Of a stretch of DNA of 64,000 bases, positions 12,816 through 24,808 are shown one piece after another. Position numbers and translations under genes: made by a program. The notes under the pieces are model-generated. The model was not told the DNA's origin, did no database searches, and saw only the letters and a list, made by a program, of their open reading frames with translations. Source of the DNA: Arabidopsis thaliana (taxonomy: Eukaryota > Streptophyta > Magnoliopsida > Brassicales > Brassicaceae); contig NC_003076.8 in NCBI RefSeq assembly GCF_000001735.4, positions 3,844,001 to 3,908,000 of the forward strand, given 5' to 3'. The first letter of the stretch is position 1, and each line of letters opens with the position of its first letter.

Positions 12816-14851
12816 AAGCAATTATTATTGTTTAGCATAAGCTATTTCCATTTCAAGTTTAGTCTCTAAATTATTTGCAGAATCCACAATGTGTATAAGA
12901 AAACTCAAATCTTGTTGCAATATGAAACAGCACATTGGGTCCCCAACATGAAAATGTTGCTGATTATGTTAGTTAAGTTTGGTATTTTGGGTAAAGAACC
13001 AAAAAAAAAAAAAAAGACTTCACCTTTTGTGTTGTTGTGTTAAAATTTTGGTTTCCCCCAAATGAAGAAAGGAGGAATCTTTTTGATTGTGGGTGATGCA
13101 GAAAAGTCCCCACAAGTGTCGTGTCATAGTGAATGTCCTTTGGGATAGGAGTGTGGTCCCTTGTTTGTATCATTCGATGGCTTCAATAGAAAAGCACAAA
13201 TTGTGAATGATGTGTGACCAAGTTGGACATGGATGGGTTTCTTCTTTTTTGCTTAGTGCCATTTGTGGTGGGGATTGATTGGCTATCTTTTCCTCTTTAT
13301 TTATTTCTTTTGTGTGTCACATTCTTGTTTCTACGTTGGATCATTTCGATTAGGTCATTGACTAGTTTAAAGGTGATGATGATGACCTTCATGGTAATAA
13401 AAGATGATTTTCGAACGTGTTTTTAGATGGTAACTAAAGTTTTATTAGAGATTCGGTCAAAGTTTGATTCTTTACCACTATTTAAATAGATAATGACAGA
13501 AATCCGCTAGAAGAGAGTAAAATATTTCTCTCATGTGATGTTATCGACAACGTACCGCAAAACACTAATAGTAGCTTCAAAATTTGCATTCAAATTGCAT
13601 ACCTATCAAATATATTTTAAATAGTGTGTACTTGTTTGAACATTGTATGTAGTCCAGCCTCAGTTAGTCGATTATATGTTTAAATCTCGCACATATGGGT
13701 TCTAAAACTCTACTTCGAACTTCGTTGTATTCTTTGTCAAGGAGAATCTCTATCAACTTTAAGAACTGGTTTGGAAGGATTTCAAATCATAATATCTTCT
13801 GTGTTTTGGTACAATCAGTTGAAGTACCTCGAATCATAAAAATCTTGAAACATTATCATTTACTAGTCACACTTGCGTTAAGGGACCAAGAAAAGCTGAA
13901 TTGGGGTGTGGGGTTTGGGACCCTTGAAGGGAAAAAAAGAAAGAAAAGGAGATGGTAAAATACTAAAATAGTAAAATGTGAAAGTGTCACTTCATTGTCA
14001 AACATACTTGTCTCCTTCAGTTTTGATGTATGTCCTGATTTGGTACCAATATAGGTTAAGCCCCAACCTAATTGTAGTTGATGTTTGTATCTCTTGCATT
14101 ATGTGCATCTCACTTTCTTCCATCTTTTCCCCAACAATTTGTTAACCGGTCTTTTTCAGTTTCTGTACCAACAACCGACTTCCACATCCATATCTTTGAG
14201 TTTTTTTTTGTTCTCAAGATATTAATGAATATGTACAAGAGACGACCATGGAAGAACAAGTACATTTTAGGAGATATATAACAAAATACTTAGCAGTGGT
14301 TTATAACTTGGCTTGGTTTTACTTTACTCATTTGCGCAACTCGGACTAGAGAAGTCGATATATAAATCAAACCGAACCAAAATTTTCAAATATAAACCGA
14401 GTCAAAATTTGAGACCAAGTGTCTCCCACTCAACTCTTAATGATCGATCATGAGAATGATTGATCGACCACAGGGCCTAAGTGATGACGTGTGTTCGTTA
14501 TAAATGATCTGTCTTCGTTCATTTTCTGGTCTTTTCTGACTTAACCGGTAACTCACTAAACAAGGATACAAAGAGTATAACACAATAAACCAAAGTTGGT
14601 TCGTATATCCCAGATTGTTTGCACAATTAGAGTAACATGTCCAAGGGAACTCATATTTCACATTTTAGACATCAAGTTACGTCATAAATTGATCCCAAGC
14701 TCTGACTTTTAAGCTGTTCCCACAATTGGAATATCAATGAAATGAAACCCCGGAATATGAAAATCTGACACCTTTAGTCATAAATTCGAGAAATAACTTG
14801 TGTAACATAAGTATGCACTCCGCAAATATTCTTCGGTGTTTCTGAATCCAT
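12816..14851. other. intergenic between convergent genes
   Basis: This holds the 3' flanks of LOG8 and of the NIPA-type transporter gene. Several short ORFs are present, none with recognisable features. I see no RNA gene. Confidence 0.5.
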
Positions 14852-17462
14852 TTAGTCTTTGTCTTTTGATGGGGATGATAAGAGATGGTGTAATGTTGCT
14901 GCCTGGATAACCGCACTTGGGTTTGTATCCTTTGGTGTGTGAGAAGTTGTCCGCCTTATGTTGAAACCTCTTTCTAAACTGGTTTGCCTTGAACGCCGGA
15001 ATGACCGTGGAAGATGTCTGATAAGCCGTGATGAAGTCACTAGTAATACAACACCTAGCATGATAAGTAACCTGCAAAAAGTTTCAAGAGTCCCCAATAA
15101 TCAAAATCTATAGCTCTGATGGCAGAAAAACTATTTGGAAAGATCTTTTGCAACTTCTGATTCATGTGTAAGTGATGTTTCTCTAATGACTGATAGAAGT
15201 TGTCTTTAACTAGCACACTAACAATACAAAGAAAGTAATGAGTAGAACTTTACCATCCCAGGAGAAGTAAAAGCCGTCCAGATGGTGAAGTGGGTAATTT
15301 CTCACCCAGAGCAAACATTCCTGCAACCACACCTGTTACAATTGATGCCACAGCAGCGCAAGTGGATACTACGATTGCTCTCCCATGTTTTAGTCCCCGA
15401 GTCTGGTAAAGTAAAAACAAAAAGAAGACGAGAATCATGGTTACTTAAAAAACCTGAATATAAACCTATAAAAAACTACATGTACAGAGAGAATCCTTTA
15501 TGTTATACATGGCGGTGCATTACACATTCATATGGAGATAAGACTATGAGGAAGTGTAAAAAGACTAAGCTCGGACAAAGTACCTGGTAGAAAAATCCAG
15601 TTCCACTACAGCATATACTAATCGAAATGCACATGGGAATGAACATTGTAGAAAATCCCTGCTCCACGAATACAAAACCCATCTTTGATACTACAGATGC
15701 CATTCTGTGATCAAACGAGTTATAACTTATTGTCAGCTACGCAACAAACGATAAAATCAGTTCAAATACATTTTTCTCTATCTCAAATGTTTCTGCAGAC
15801 ACCAGGACATAGGTTCTTCCTTTTATGTTTTCTAAAATTAACAGCACATGTTAATGGATATATAGGAGATAATCGGTAAACATCAGAGGCTCGGTACATA
15901 ATGCGAAAACGATATGCTCTTTGATGTTTATGGGCACTGAAAGATACCCGAATAAAATGCCAGATTCCAAGCCATATATGATTTCTTCCACCACTTCATA
16001 TTCCCCCTACAAAAAATAAATTAGGCTAAGTGCATTTGGTAGGAGAAATTAAAGAGAGTAACATTAACGGTGATACTAGTTCTTATAGCTCAAAAAAATT
16101 AGATAGCTAAGAGGATGATATACCAGCTCCTGCTCCCTGCGCTGGCGTTTGAAGATATGAAGCCACGCATTTAGTAGTACCTTGTCACAAAAATCCAACA
16201 CAGAAGTTATTAGAAACATTGCCATTACCACAGTAATTAAACGATATACTGATATTATCTGATAAAAACAAAATATAAAAAAAAACAATTGTTTTACAAC
16301 TCAATGATGTATACAAGTCAAGAGAAAGCCATCAGTCAACAGAAGATAAAAAGGAGATGATGACAATAGAGGAAGACGTTCTATCATATACCATGGATGA
16401 AAGGTACCTACAAACAAGATGGCAACAACCAATGCTAGCCACAGCAACTGGAAGACAGATATTAATGATGCTTCTTGCTCCTCACCACCAGCCCCAACTC
16501 CTACGGCAAAATGTATAAATCGTCAAAACATATTAGGTGATTTCCTGTAGTATCATAATATCTTTAACAGCTAACAACAGTATGCAGAAGATGACAGTAA
16601 GCAACACTCAACGAAGCAACAACGATTGATGTTACCTATGGTCCCAATGCCGGCAACAGTAATCCCAATCCAGTCAAAAACATTCATGACTTCCTTCAAA
16701 TAAAAATGCGAAAAGACGGAAAGAATGGCAAGGCCACATCCCGAGACTGGCTGAACAACTGACACCTGGAAGCACCAGATTTCCAAAAGCTCACAATCAG
16801 GGTCTAAAGTTAACCAGCACAGTAAATTATCATACCAGACATCTCAAAGGCAAACTATCTTGGCAACAAAATGAAAGATTGAGAAAACTTTACTTACAGG
16901 AGCAAGTGATAGTGCTCTCAGCATCAACAAAGCACCAACAATGTCCATAAGAAAACCTAACGCCCATGGTTTGTTTTCAGCATATGCTCTTAACACCTGA
17001 AATTCATCAATTATGATCAAATGTGAGCTTCCCATAGATATATTGACCACAACCTCTAACTCATCACCATGATTGATATGAAAAACCCAAGAAAACATCG
17101 AATCGAGCCTCCGCAATACTACGAATCAGACAATTCAACTCGATCCAATTCCGATACTCGAAATTCACAAAATTTCATCAAATTAGTTGTACCAATCACG
17201 AAATCGAATTCGAATTTCCAGATATCAATCGGCAATTTCTCGAAAATTACGTTAATCTTTAGAGATCCGTCCAATCAAATAGCATGCAATCAAAATCCAA
17301 AGCAATCAAAAGGGGGAGACAAAAGAGAAATTCCGAAGAATAGAGAGAGACCTTAAGCTTAAGGGAGAGAGGAGGGAGGATAATAGTGCCCTTCTTCTGG
17401 AGAACCTTGCCGATATTGTTTCCGGCGGTGGCCGCAAGCGTTAGGCAAATCGATTCCCACAT
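14852..17462 (-). CDS. NIPA9: NIPA/DUF803 probable magnesium transporter
   Basis: Nine exons on the minus strand: 17462-17352, 16996-16898, 16765-16636, 16500-16412, 16180-16124, 16006-15948, 15704-15584, 15402-15254, 15071-14852; they give 344 residues. The start is the ATG at 17460-17462; the in-frame codon upstream is TTG. The protein is made mostly of hydrophobic segments typical of the eight- to nine-helix NIPA family, with an N-terminal stretch containing [12 protein letters not shown] and later segments such as [19 protein letters not shown]. The tail after the last helix is basic and soluble. Family members are membrane Mg2+ transporters of the drug/metabolite transporter superfamily; the specific substrate here is not shown by sequence. 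The end of exon 4 offers overlapping donors (GTAGGTACC), and I use the first, which keeps the frame. The number 9 is from memory of the family. Confidence 0.9.
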
Positions 17463-19288
17463 GTCTCTCAAAACGCCGACGAGAAACGAAGGAAGAAGCT
17501 TTTTAATGGAGGAATGATTTTTGCCGATGTCTTACGTTATTATTATTTACTTCCGTTTTTTTAACTTTTGACAGGTCGTGGGTATATAGTAATTTCCTTT
17601 TTTATAGCAATTGTATTCTATGGTAAAAAAACAAAATTAATCTCTATGCTTTCGTGTTCAAAAAAATAAAAATCTCTATACTTTAATTGACTTTAAAAAA
17701 TTTAAATTTATTATATTGTTGAATACAAAAGAAAATAAATAAAAGCTGGCAAAAAGACACAGCTAATGGCGTTTACATCACATGTCCATTTTTTTCACAT
17801 TTTAAAAGTACAAAATACTTCAAAAAGAATTAAAAAACAGTTTTGCAAATGTAACTACAAATGTCAAGTGTAAAACCTAGCAAAAGAAAAAAAATGTTAC
17901 GTTATGAAATATACATGCTACATATAAATGTAAATGTGTATACAAACAATCTAAACCTTAAAACATGTTTCGGCTATTCTCTTGCAAAAGACCAATATGA
18001 TAATATTTATGGTTCAACCATTTTAGCAGCTATCATAATTAAAACTTGGAAACCTCAAACACCCTTTTAGGCAGCTTCTTCACAACTTGAAATATGAATC
18101 GAGTATAAAATTAATGGTATATGCATTTACGAACCCGATGGGTATTTAAATATATATATATTTTGGTTAGAATGCTTCATTTGATTAAATAACCCAACTT
18201 CAACAAGTTCAACATGAAAACGTTGCTAAGCATGCTTTAGCTAAGTCGTCCATGCCAACGCATTTAGCAGTCCTCTCCTCTGCCCTCAAAATTAACCGAA
18301 AACTGGATAGTCGAGGAGGCGATATATAATTTCGTTGATTGCTTTGGTTATCTAATTCGTTTTGTTGATGATATTGAAGAGACTTGAAACAGTTGTGATA
18401 TGGAAATAGTATGAGTCTGCGTCTGCCACAAGTTTGTGATATTGTTCAAAGAACTAATCAGTGAAAAATTTCACCTAATCTTAGTTAATTAAGATTATAG
18501 TCTTCCAAGTGCAGTCTCAGATCAAAAGTCAAAATCGACAAAGTAAGCTAAATAAGAATGACACATACAAATAGAGAAATGGTCCCCAAATAAACCGAGT
18601 TATTGTCAGCTTTTCAAAAGCCAACTTTTTACTCGAGATCATACTAACAGAAACATGCTTTATAAGATCTCAAGATCTAACAGAAACAGAACTTGAGATC
18701 TAAGAAACATGTTGGATTGCCTCTAAAATGGTACTTAAGAATCATTCAAACACGCAAAAAATAAACTGCTCTTGTTCAATAAAAGCAGAGCTTCTGATTC
18801 GAATGGATGATCACCAAAATGATGTGAACATAATTAACTACCAGATGTAACAAGCCAATCACAAAAACTCAACCATGTCAAAACCTAATTGTATACAATA
18901 GAGATGATAAACCAAGCAAGTATGGATCATGGCATGATATTGGATGGAGGAAACAAGAGACCGTTTCACAATCTATTTTGAACAAGACTTTAGAAAACTA
19001 ATAATCTTAGCAAAGAGCATCAAACAAGAAGATTCTCCATCGAACCTAATTTCTGAGTACAAAAGATTCATACTTTTTGAAACTAATAAATGATCATATA
19101 TAATTTTGTTGCGATGAAGCCACCACAGTTACATTCAAGATTACAACACACAAACACAAAGATACATAAGAAAGAGAGAGAGAGAGCACAATCATAATTA
19201 CTTGAGAAAATCAAAATTCAAAACAAAGCTCAAGAAGAAGAAAAACAAAGTAAAAAAGTAAAAATTATAGAAAAAGATGAAAAAAGAA
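17463..19288. other. intergenic
   Basis: The first 100 bases are the NIPA-type gene leader and promoter. The rest is AT-rich with no supported gene. The part near 19.2 kb is the 3' flank of the DUF3511 gene and includes a GA run at about 19171-19187. Confidence 0.5.
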
Positions 19289-19606
19289 TCACCACCAACC
19301 ATAGACGACCTGTGTGTACCTCTGCTTAAGCCATCTGAAACTGTTTCTAAAAGAGCCTTTGACTTTGCCTTCAACACCATACATCTTATAACTCGCGACC
19401 CGTTTCTTCCTCTGGAGCTCCGGATCCGTTATTCCCCAAGACTTGGATCTTGCTATCGATTTCTCCTTTTTCACATCGTATATATTGTTCTCCCTCGTCC
19501 CGTACGATGCGCTATAGCTCCTGAAATCACCGCCTTGATTACCGTGGTAAGGCTGGATCTGCATCCCTCCGTCTCCGTATGGTCGTTGACGGCCGAAATC
19601 TTCCAT
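19289..19606 (-). CDS. DUF3511 small protein
   Basis: Single-exon gene encoding 105 residues from the ATG at 19604-19606. The reading frame extends slightly upstream, but only with a non-ATG codon. The C-terminal half is the plant DUF3511 domain: a basic stretch (SWGITDPELQRKKRVASYK) followed by YGVEGKVKGSFRNSFRWLK and an aromatic end (YGWW). The N-terminal half is Gly/Tyr/Gln-rich and probably disordered. No signal peptide or membrane segment is seen. The domain has no established biochemical function. Three W-boxes lie about 400 bp upstream, which hints at WRKY control. Confidence 0.9.
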   Translation of the reverse strand: MEDFGRQRPYGDGGMQIQPYHGNQGGDFRSYSASYGTRENNIYDVKKEKSIARSKSWGITDPELQRKKRVASYKMYGVEGKVKGSFRNSFRWLKQRYTQVVYGWW

Positions 19607-20001
19607 GGACGCCGGCAAGTTTGATCGAGAGAATCTTTTTTTTGTTTATGTTATTACAGCTCAGAGAATAATTGGAGAGAAAGGAGGAGAATAATAGTAA
19701 CGCAAAAAAGGACGTGTCTTTTGAGCTGGTCTCAATTTGTTGCTCCACGTTATATGAATTATTTTCATTTGTTTTCTGTAATTTAAAAGAGAGAAAACAA
19801 ATAAAGCAAATGGAGATAAGAAAAAGCAAATAAGAAAAAATGTAACAGATATTATTATAACGCTAACGCGTTTGGAAAATTTTAATAATTAAGAAACAGA
19901 AGATAATAAAATTAAGAAAATTTACTAGAGTGTGAAATTTCAGACAAATTAAGAATAATGGAAATAAATATGAAGTAGAAGTTTGTTTTTTTTGTGTGTA
20001 A

Positions 20002-20039
20002 TTGACCGTTGACCGTTGATCTGCATTAGCGGTCAACGG
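20002..20039. promoter_or_regulatory. three W-boxes in an inverted repeat
   Basis: TTGACC occurs at 20002-20007 and 20009-20014, and inverted (GGTCAA) at 20031-20036. The 9-mer CCGTTGACC (20006-20014) and its exact complement (20031-20039) form a perfect inverted repeat with a 16-base spacer. W-boxes bind WRKY factors. The site lies about 400 bp upstream of the DUF3511 start. Confidence 0.65.
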
Positions 20040-20681
20040 GCAAGTTGTGTGTGATAATGTTCACGAATCCAAAAATTAATTGATAGGCGTGATGTTCTTT
20101 TTTTCTTTTTTCTTTATTGAACAACAAATATAGGCGTGATGTTTGTATTCAGTAGTCACACATTTTCCTGGGAATGTGACTACCAACTAACATTTAAGAC
20201 CATATTATATACTGCACAACTTTTAATCAATGGCTTCATTTTCCACGAGCTATCATTTTCCCAAATGAAAAAGTAGTTGATAGTTTTCTATAATTAATGT
20301 ATCAGAAAGTAAATTGATAAATAGTATTATAAAAAAAAAGACCGAAATATTTATCATAGCTAAGGTCCAAAACCGAAAACTGAAAAAAGTAAATGTGTAA
20401 CATACAAATTGACAAGTTTTAAGACATCTGGATGCAGCGAATGGTCTCTTAGGCCTTTTACTAAGCCCAAGCCCAGTAGCCCACAGGCTCCTCAACATTT
20501 CCGGTTGACTACTTAACCGGGAATATGGATATGCCATATACCGACAATTAAACTTAAACCAAATCGAATTGAAATCTTAAAAGAGAAGGATAAAATGATG
20601 AGATGACCCACTTGACCAGCGTGGTTCTGATGTCGTCTCGTCCACTTACGATGTGGGGTTGGGCGGCATATTCGTTCCCAC

Positions 20682-20710
20682 CACGTGTCTCCTCAGGGGC
20701 TGACCACGTG
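20682..20710. promoter_or_regulatory. paired G-boxes
   Basis: CACGTG palindromes at 20682-20687 and 20705-20710 are 23 bp apart. G-boxes bind bHLH and bZIP factors. They lie about 1.1 kb upstream of the DUF3511 gene, and their target is unclear. Confidence 0.4.
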
Positions 20711-23015
20711 ATTCCCACGCCGAAAGTGGAAAGAGAAACAGAGTTTGAGTATCAGAGGAGAATCTTAATAGTAATATTAAACTCTTGTTCTGTCTGTGGT
20801 CACTTTATATATTCTTTTTGATTTGATCAAACAATGGTAAGTACACCATCTGTGATTCTGTATCACTAGTACTGTCATCTGTGATCCGTCTCACGAACAT
20901 TGCCTTATGGATCTCTAACATCAACACTAAAGCAATAGTGATATACTTATCTCTTTGATTAGGATTTTAAAACATGTACAAACAACAGATAGAGAGAGAG
21001 AGCCTAACCATGTTATGATCGATGATCTGAAGTACAATTATGGACTTTGGTTTGGAGCTTTTTGATGATAGAAAAGAGGAATGAAAAAGAGACATATTAA
21101 CTTCCATTGCACTAATTAAGAAATTCGCTTCTAGAATTGGATTTGGATACAAGTTTTGATTTTTGTAGTCAACGAAACATTAATGATTACATGACTAGTT
21201 TATTTATTCAGTAACTAATGGTAAACGGATAGTTTTTGATTAAGTTGATGAAGTCACTTGCAATAAAATTACAATTACTTAGTTTTCGTAGAAATACATT
21301 ATTAGGTCTAATTAATGCATTTTAATTTAACCATCTTCTAACTTTGTTTCTTCTTTTTCCTTTTGTTGAGGCTTCAAATTCAAGCCACACCGAATCCATA
21401 ATGGATCCAAATTAGAAGTCAAAGTGGGTATGGCCCTCAACATTTGATTCCCTTATCGTTCGATGATATACCATAAATATATATACACAATTAATTTTTG
21501 GAATTTCTATAATGTATATATTATACCTTCCTTTTGTATATCTTTTTATTTTTTGTAATTTTCATTTACTTGTAAATTAAGTTGAAACATGCAAGTTATA
21601 TAAGTAAATATCAAAAATGCATGCATTAAAAAAAAAAAGAGCAATAACAGAAAAACAAAAATCAAACAAAATATGATGCAATTGTGTGTGTTTTGCCTAA
21701 AAAGGAAAGTTGTCAAGGAAGGACAACGTATGCGCACTTCCATATTCGGAATTATCAGCCAGAAATTTATAGTTTAATTATTGTGGTGGTATCTATCCTC
21801 CTCTGACAGAAAATAACTAATTTTATTCTACTCTGATTGAACGCACCACCAATGCTGCAACTGAAAGCTTGCAATGCACCAGGTGTCATCATCATTACAT
21901 TACATATGTATTCGCATTCTCGACAGATCTCATCACCGTTAATTTTATTTTATTTCAAATGAAAACTTTTGAAATCAATTAACAATGATGTGGCTTGTTC
22001 CAAATGGAACATTCTTATAGTTTTATTTGTCATTATGTACCCTACTAATTCTAATTTCGGATGGTTATATATAAGATGATACTAGCTAGTGATGTTAAAA
22101 AAAAAAAGATGATACTAGTATAAATTATTAGGGATATATATATGTTTTAGTAGAAAGATTCTTGTAGTTATATTATATAATTTGTGGTGGTAATAAGACG
22201 AATTTAATTTGTGATGTAAGAAATCATACCATTTATAAAATGTTTTTCGAAAAGCATGCATGCTTTAAGATGCTTTAGTTTAGCGCCGTATTGGATATTG
22301 AGGGTGTGGCTGAACTTTTTCATGATGAGGCTCTGTTGATTTGTAATTGGTCAGTCCAATCTTTTGTTCCACTAATAGTTATGCTTTCTTCCAGAATTGT
22401 TAAATTAATCTATATCTACATGTTTTAATATGAGAATTATAACATCATCCAATGTTTGTTCGACAGACATGATCCATATGTTATTCCAAAGCTTTTGGAT
22501 CCTTAGTATATATATATGCATTGTTAGTTGATACGTTGTTCACATTAACATTAGTTCATTTTGGGATATTCCGTAAGTAACTTGCCACCAAGAGCCTATA
22601 TTTAATCCTGTGATTTTATATATAAGGAATAAGGTATATGTATAATGTATTAAATAGATATTAGATATATATGTTAAGAATAGAATGCTGATTAGATATC
22701 TCTGTAAATAAACGTGCAACACAGATAAAAAGACAATACCGTTTGACTATTTATTTTGTGATTCGAATTAGCAATTAAGTTTGACAAAAACATTATCATT
22801 AGCTAAAACATACGACGCATATGAAAAATCAAGTAGTAAATAAATCAGCATTTAGTTGATAGTTATTTAGACCCAAAAAAAGTTAAGAAAAAAGTAGAAA
22901 GTTGCAGTTCACGTGGTTAGAAAATGGAACAAATTTATCAATAATTCATGAGAGAGATTTGAGTTTATATCTTTATCAGTTTTTTTTTAATCCCAATACT
23001 CTATCCCCATTTGGC

Positions 23016-23023
23016 TATAAAAA
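23016..23023 (+). promoter_or_regulatory. TATA box of MIR156e
   Basis: TATAAAAA on the plus strand lies about 190 bp upstream of the miR156 hairpin, in a pyrimidine-rich context. It is the best candidate Pol II core promoter for the pri-miRNA. Confidence 0.6.
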
Positions 23024-23204
23024 GCCCCGACAGGTCTCAGTTTCTTCCCACATCCAAAGATAGAAAGATGTAAGGTCTAGAGTCTTGTTCTTAATCCCCT
23101 AACAGAACAATGATATATATAAATAAATATGGGTCGATATCGGCTGTGGAGGACGACTAGCTACGGTTTCGAGCCTGGTCACATGCGTAGAGTGTGAAAG
23201 GTAA

Positions 23205-23316
23205 TTAGGAGGTGACAGAAGAGAGTGAGCACACATGGTGGTTTCTTGCATGCTTTTTTGATTAGGGTTTCATGCTTGAAGCTATGTGTGCTTACTCTCT
23301 CTCTGTCACCCCTTCT
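23205..23316 (+). ncRNA. MIR156E: microRNA precursor MIR156e
   Basis: The 20-base mature miR156 sequence TGACAGAAGAGAGTGAGCAC is present exactly at 23213-23232 on the 5' arm. The 3' arm (about 23288-23310) carries the near-complementary star strand, GCTTACTCTCTCTCTGTCACC. The loop between them contains the CTTGCATGC and GCATGCTTGAAG segments that extend the stem. miR156 targets SPL transcription factor mRNAs and keeps plants in the juvenile phase. The hairpin loop and the position between the DUF3511 gene and COG8 match my memory of MIR156e (At5g11977). The primary transcript extends beyond the hairpin; its ends are not visible. Confidence 0.96.
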
Positions 23317-24808
23317 CTCTCTCTCTCTTTTCAATTACAAGGTTAATTATAACTAGTAAAAGGTCTCTGATTTGGTATGATATAGTTAAGGTTTTAATTA
23401 GTTATATTATCATCAAACGGATCAAAGTAGGTCGAAGGGATGAGTAGTACATATGCAACTTTTGTTATAATACTATGTTTTTATATATATCAAATATTTT
23501 GTTCTGAATTGTAAACGTCAACTCGGTAATATCCACATAAAGTACTCTAACATTTTAATTATGCAGGGTTTAATCAGCAATATAATTTTGGGAAAAAGTA
23601 GATCTATAACGTACGATGAAGCAAAAAAAATAAAAAATAAAAATCATTTTGTCATTGTTTTCAAACATAATTAGATATAGCTACTATGTGTCTTCTAGCC
23701 ATAAGCATATCTATTAGTATTTATTTAAAATTAATGACTATTTACCTCCTAAAAACAAACATGTACATGTTTTTGTTTCAAGATGTTTGGAGTGCTTATG
23801 TTAATCTCTATGCAGTTAGACGTATATGCCTATCATATTATATTTGTTATAAGAATTTGGCTACCAATGTACTTTGGTGTACTTTGTGTGATAAATATTT
23901 TGTCATCGGAAATTTGATTGAAATCCTAAACTTTGATACGTTTGTTGTAACATGTAAGTATGATATTTGGTTGATTAAGTTTTTCTATGAATCGAATGCT
24001 TGATTTCTTTTCCAAAATCACAAATACAATTTTTTAAAATCTGAGGAGCAAAGGAAGCCGACATAGACGACGGTTGAAATTAGGGTTTATAAACGTTATT
24101 TACATGTATATATACTTTATGTTGTAAAATTTTCACATAGGCTAGTGATGGATCATGGATGCTAATATTTGTTCATATACGATTATGTTAATTATTTATA
24201 AAAATAAAATAAAATATTTACTTAAATTTTCCTTCAAAACAATTATCCAAAGAAAAGTCTTCAATAATTATATTGACCTAAGTCACAAAATAAACCAGTT
24301 TTAACTTTTAACATAACTTATGGAAATTGTGACTAAAATACCAGTCTGATATACCTCTGAAGCTGCCCTCTCCTACTTGAAAAATGTAGACGAAATCCAA
24401 AGACGTTTCGCCAAATTTCTCAATAATTCAAAGAAAAAAAAAACTCAAATCGCAAAATTGCTCATATACATGTTTTTAGATGTATTAGTTATGCATGTGT
24501 ACTCATCCACCCAAAGAAAGAGTTAACAATTACGAAAAAAAGAATAGGACTGGGTGAGATGAGGATCTTGTGTGACTAAATCAAAGTTTCGAAAAATTCT
24601 TGCAAGAATGGCTCCAAAATCGTACTTTCATCTTTTCATCAGTAGTAAAAAAATTGGATGCAGTCTCAATTCGACATAATCCCATCAAATTTATACCATA
24701 ATGCATTGATACTCTTCACTTAATTTTAAAGCTTTTGTTGTCTCTCTCTCTCTATGTGTGTATTAGCATATAATTCTTACAACAAAAGACAAATTTATGA
24801 AAAATTTC
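23317..24808. other. intergenic
   Basis: The first few hundred bases are probably part of the pri-miR156e transcript, starting with a CT-rich tract. The rest is AT-rich with no supported gene, ending in the COG8 3' flank. The plus ORF at 23686-24003 lacks recognisable features. Confidence 0.5.

Larger units (their letters stand above)
19607..23204. other. intergenic upstream of DUF3511 gene and MIR156e
   Basis: This is about 3.6 kb without a supported protein gene. It holds the W-box inverted repeat at 20002-20039, two G-boxes at 20682-20710, AT-rich DNA, and the MIR156e promoter with its TATA box at 23016-23023. A short ORF at 20603-20821 overlaps the G-boxes but has no recognisable features. 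Confidence 0.5.

Noticed and set aside
17463-17471. Earlier start for the NIPA-type gene
   Set aside because: The upstream in-frame codon is TTG. The first ATG is at 17460-17462.
23686-24003. 105-codon plus-strand ORF as a gene
   Set aside because: Composition follows the AT-rich background, with no signal peptide or domain pattern. It could be part of the MIR156e primary transcript.
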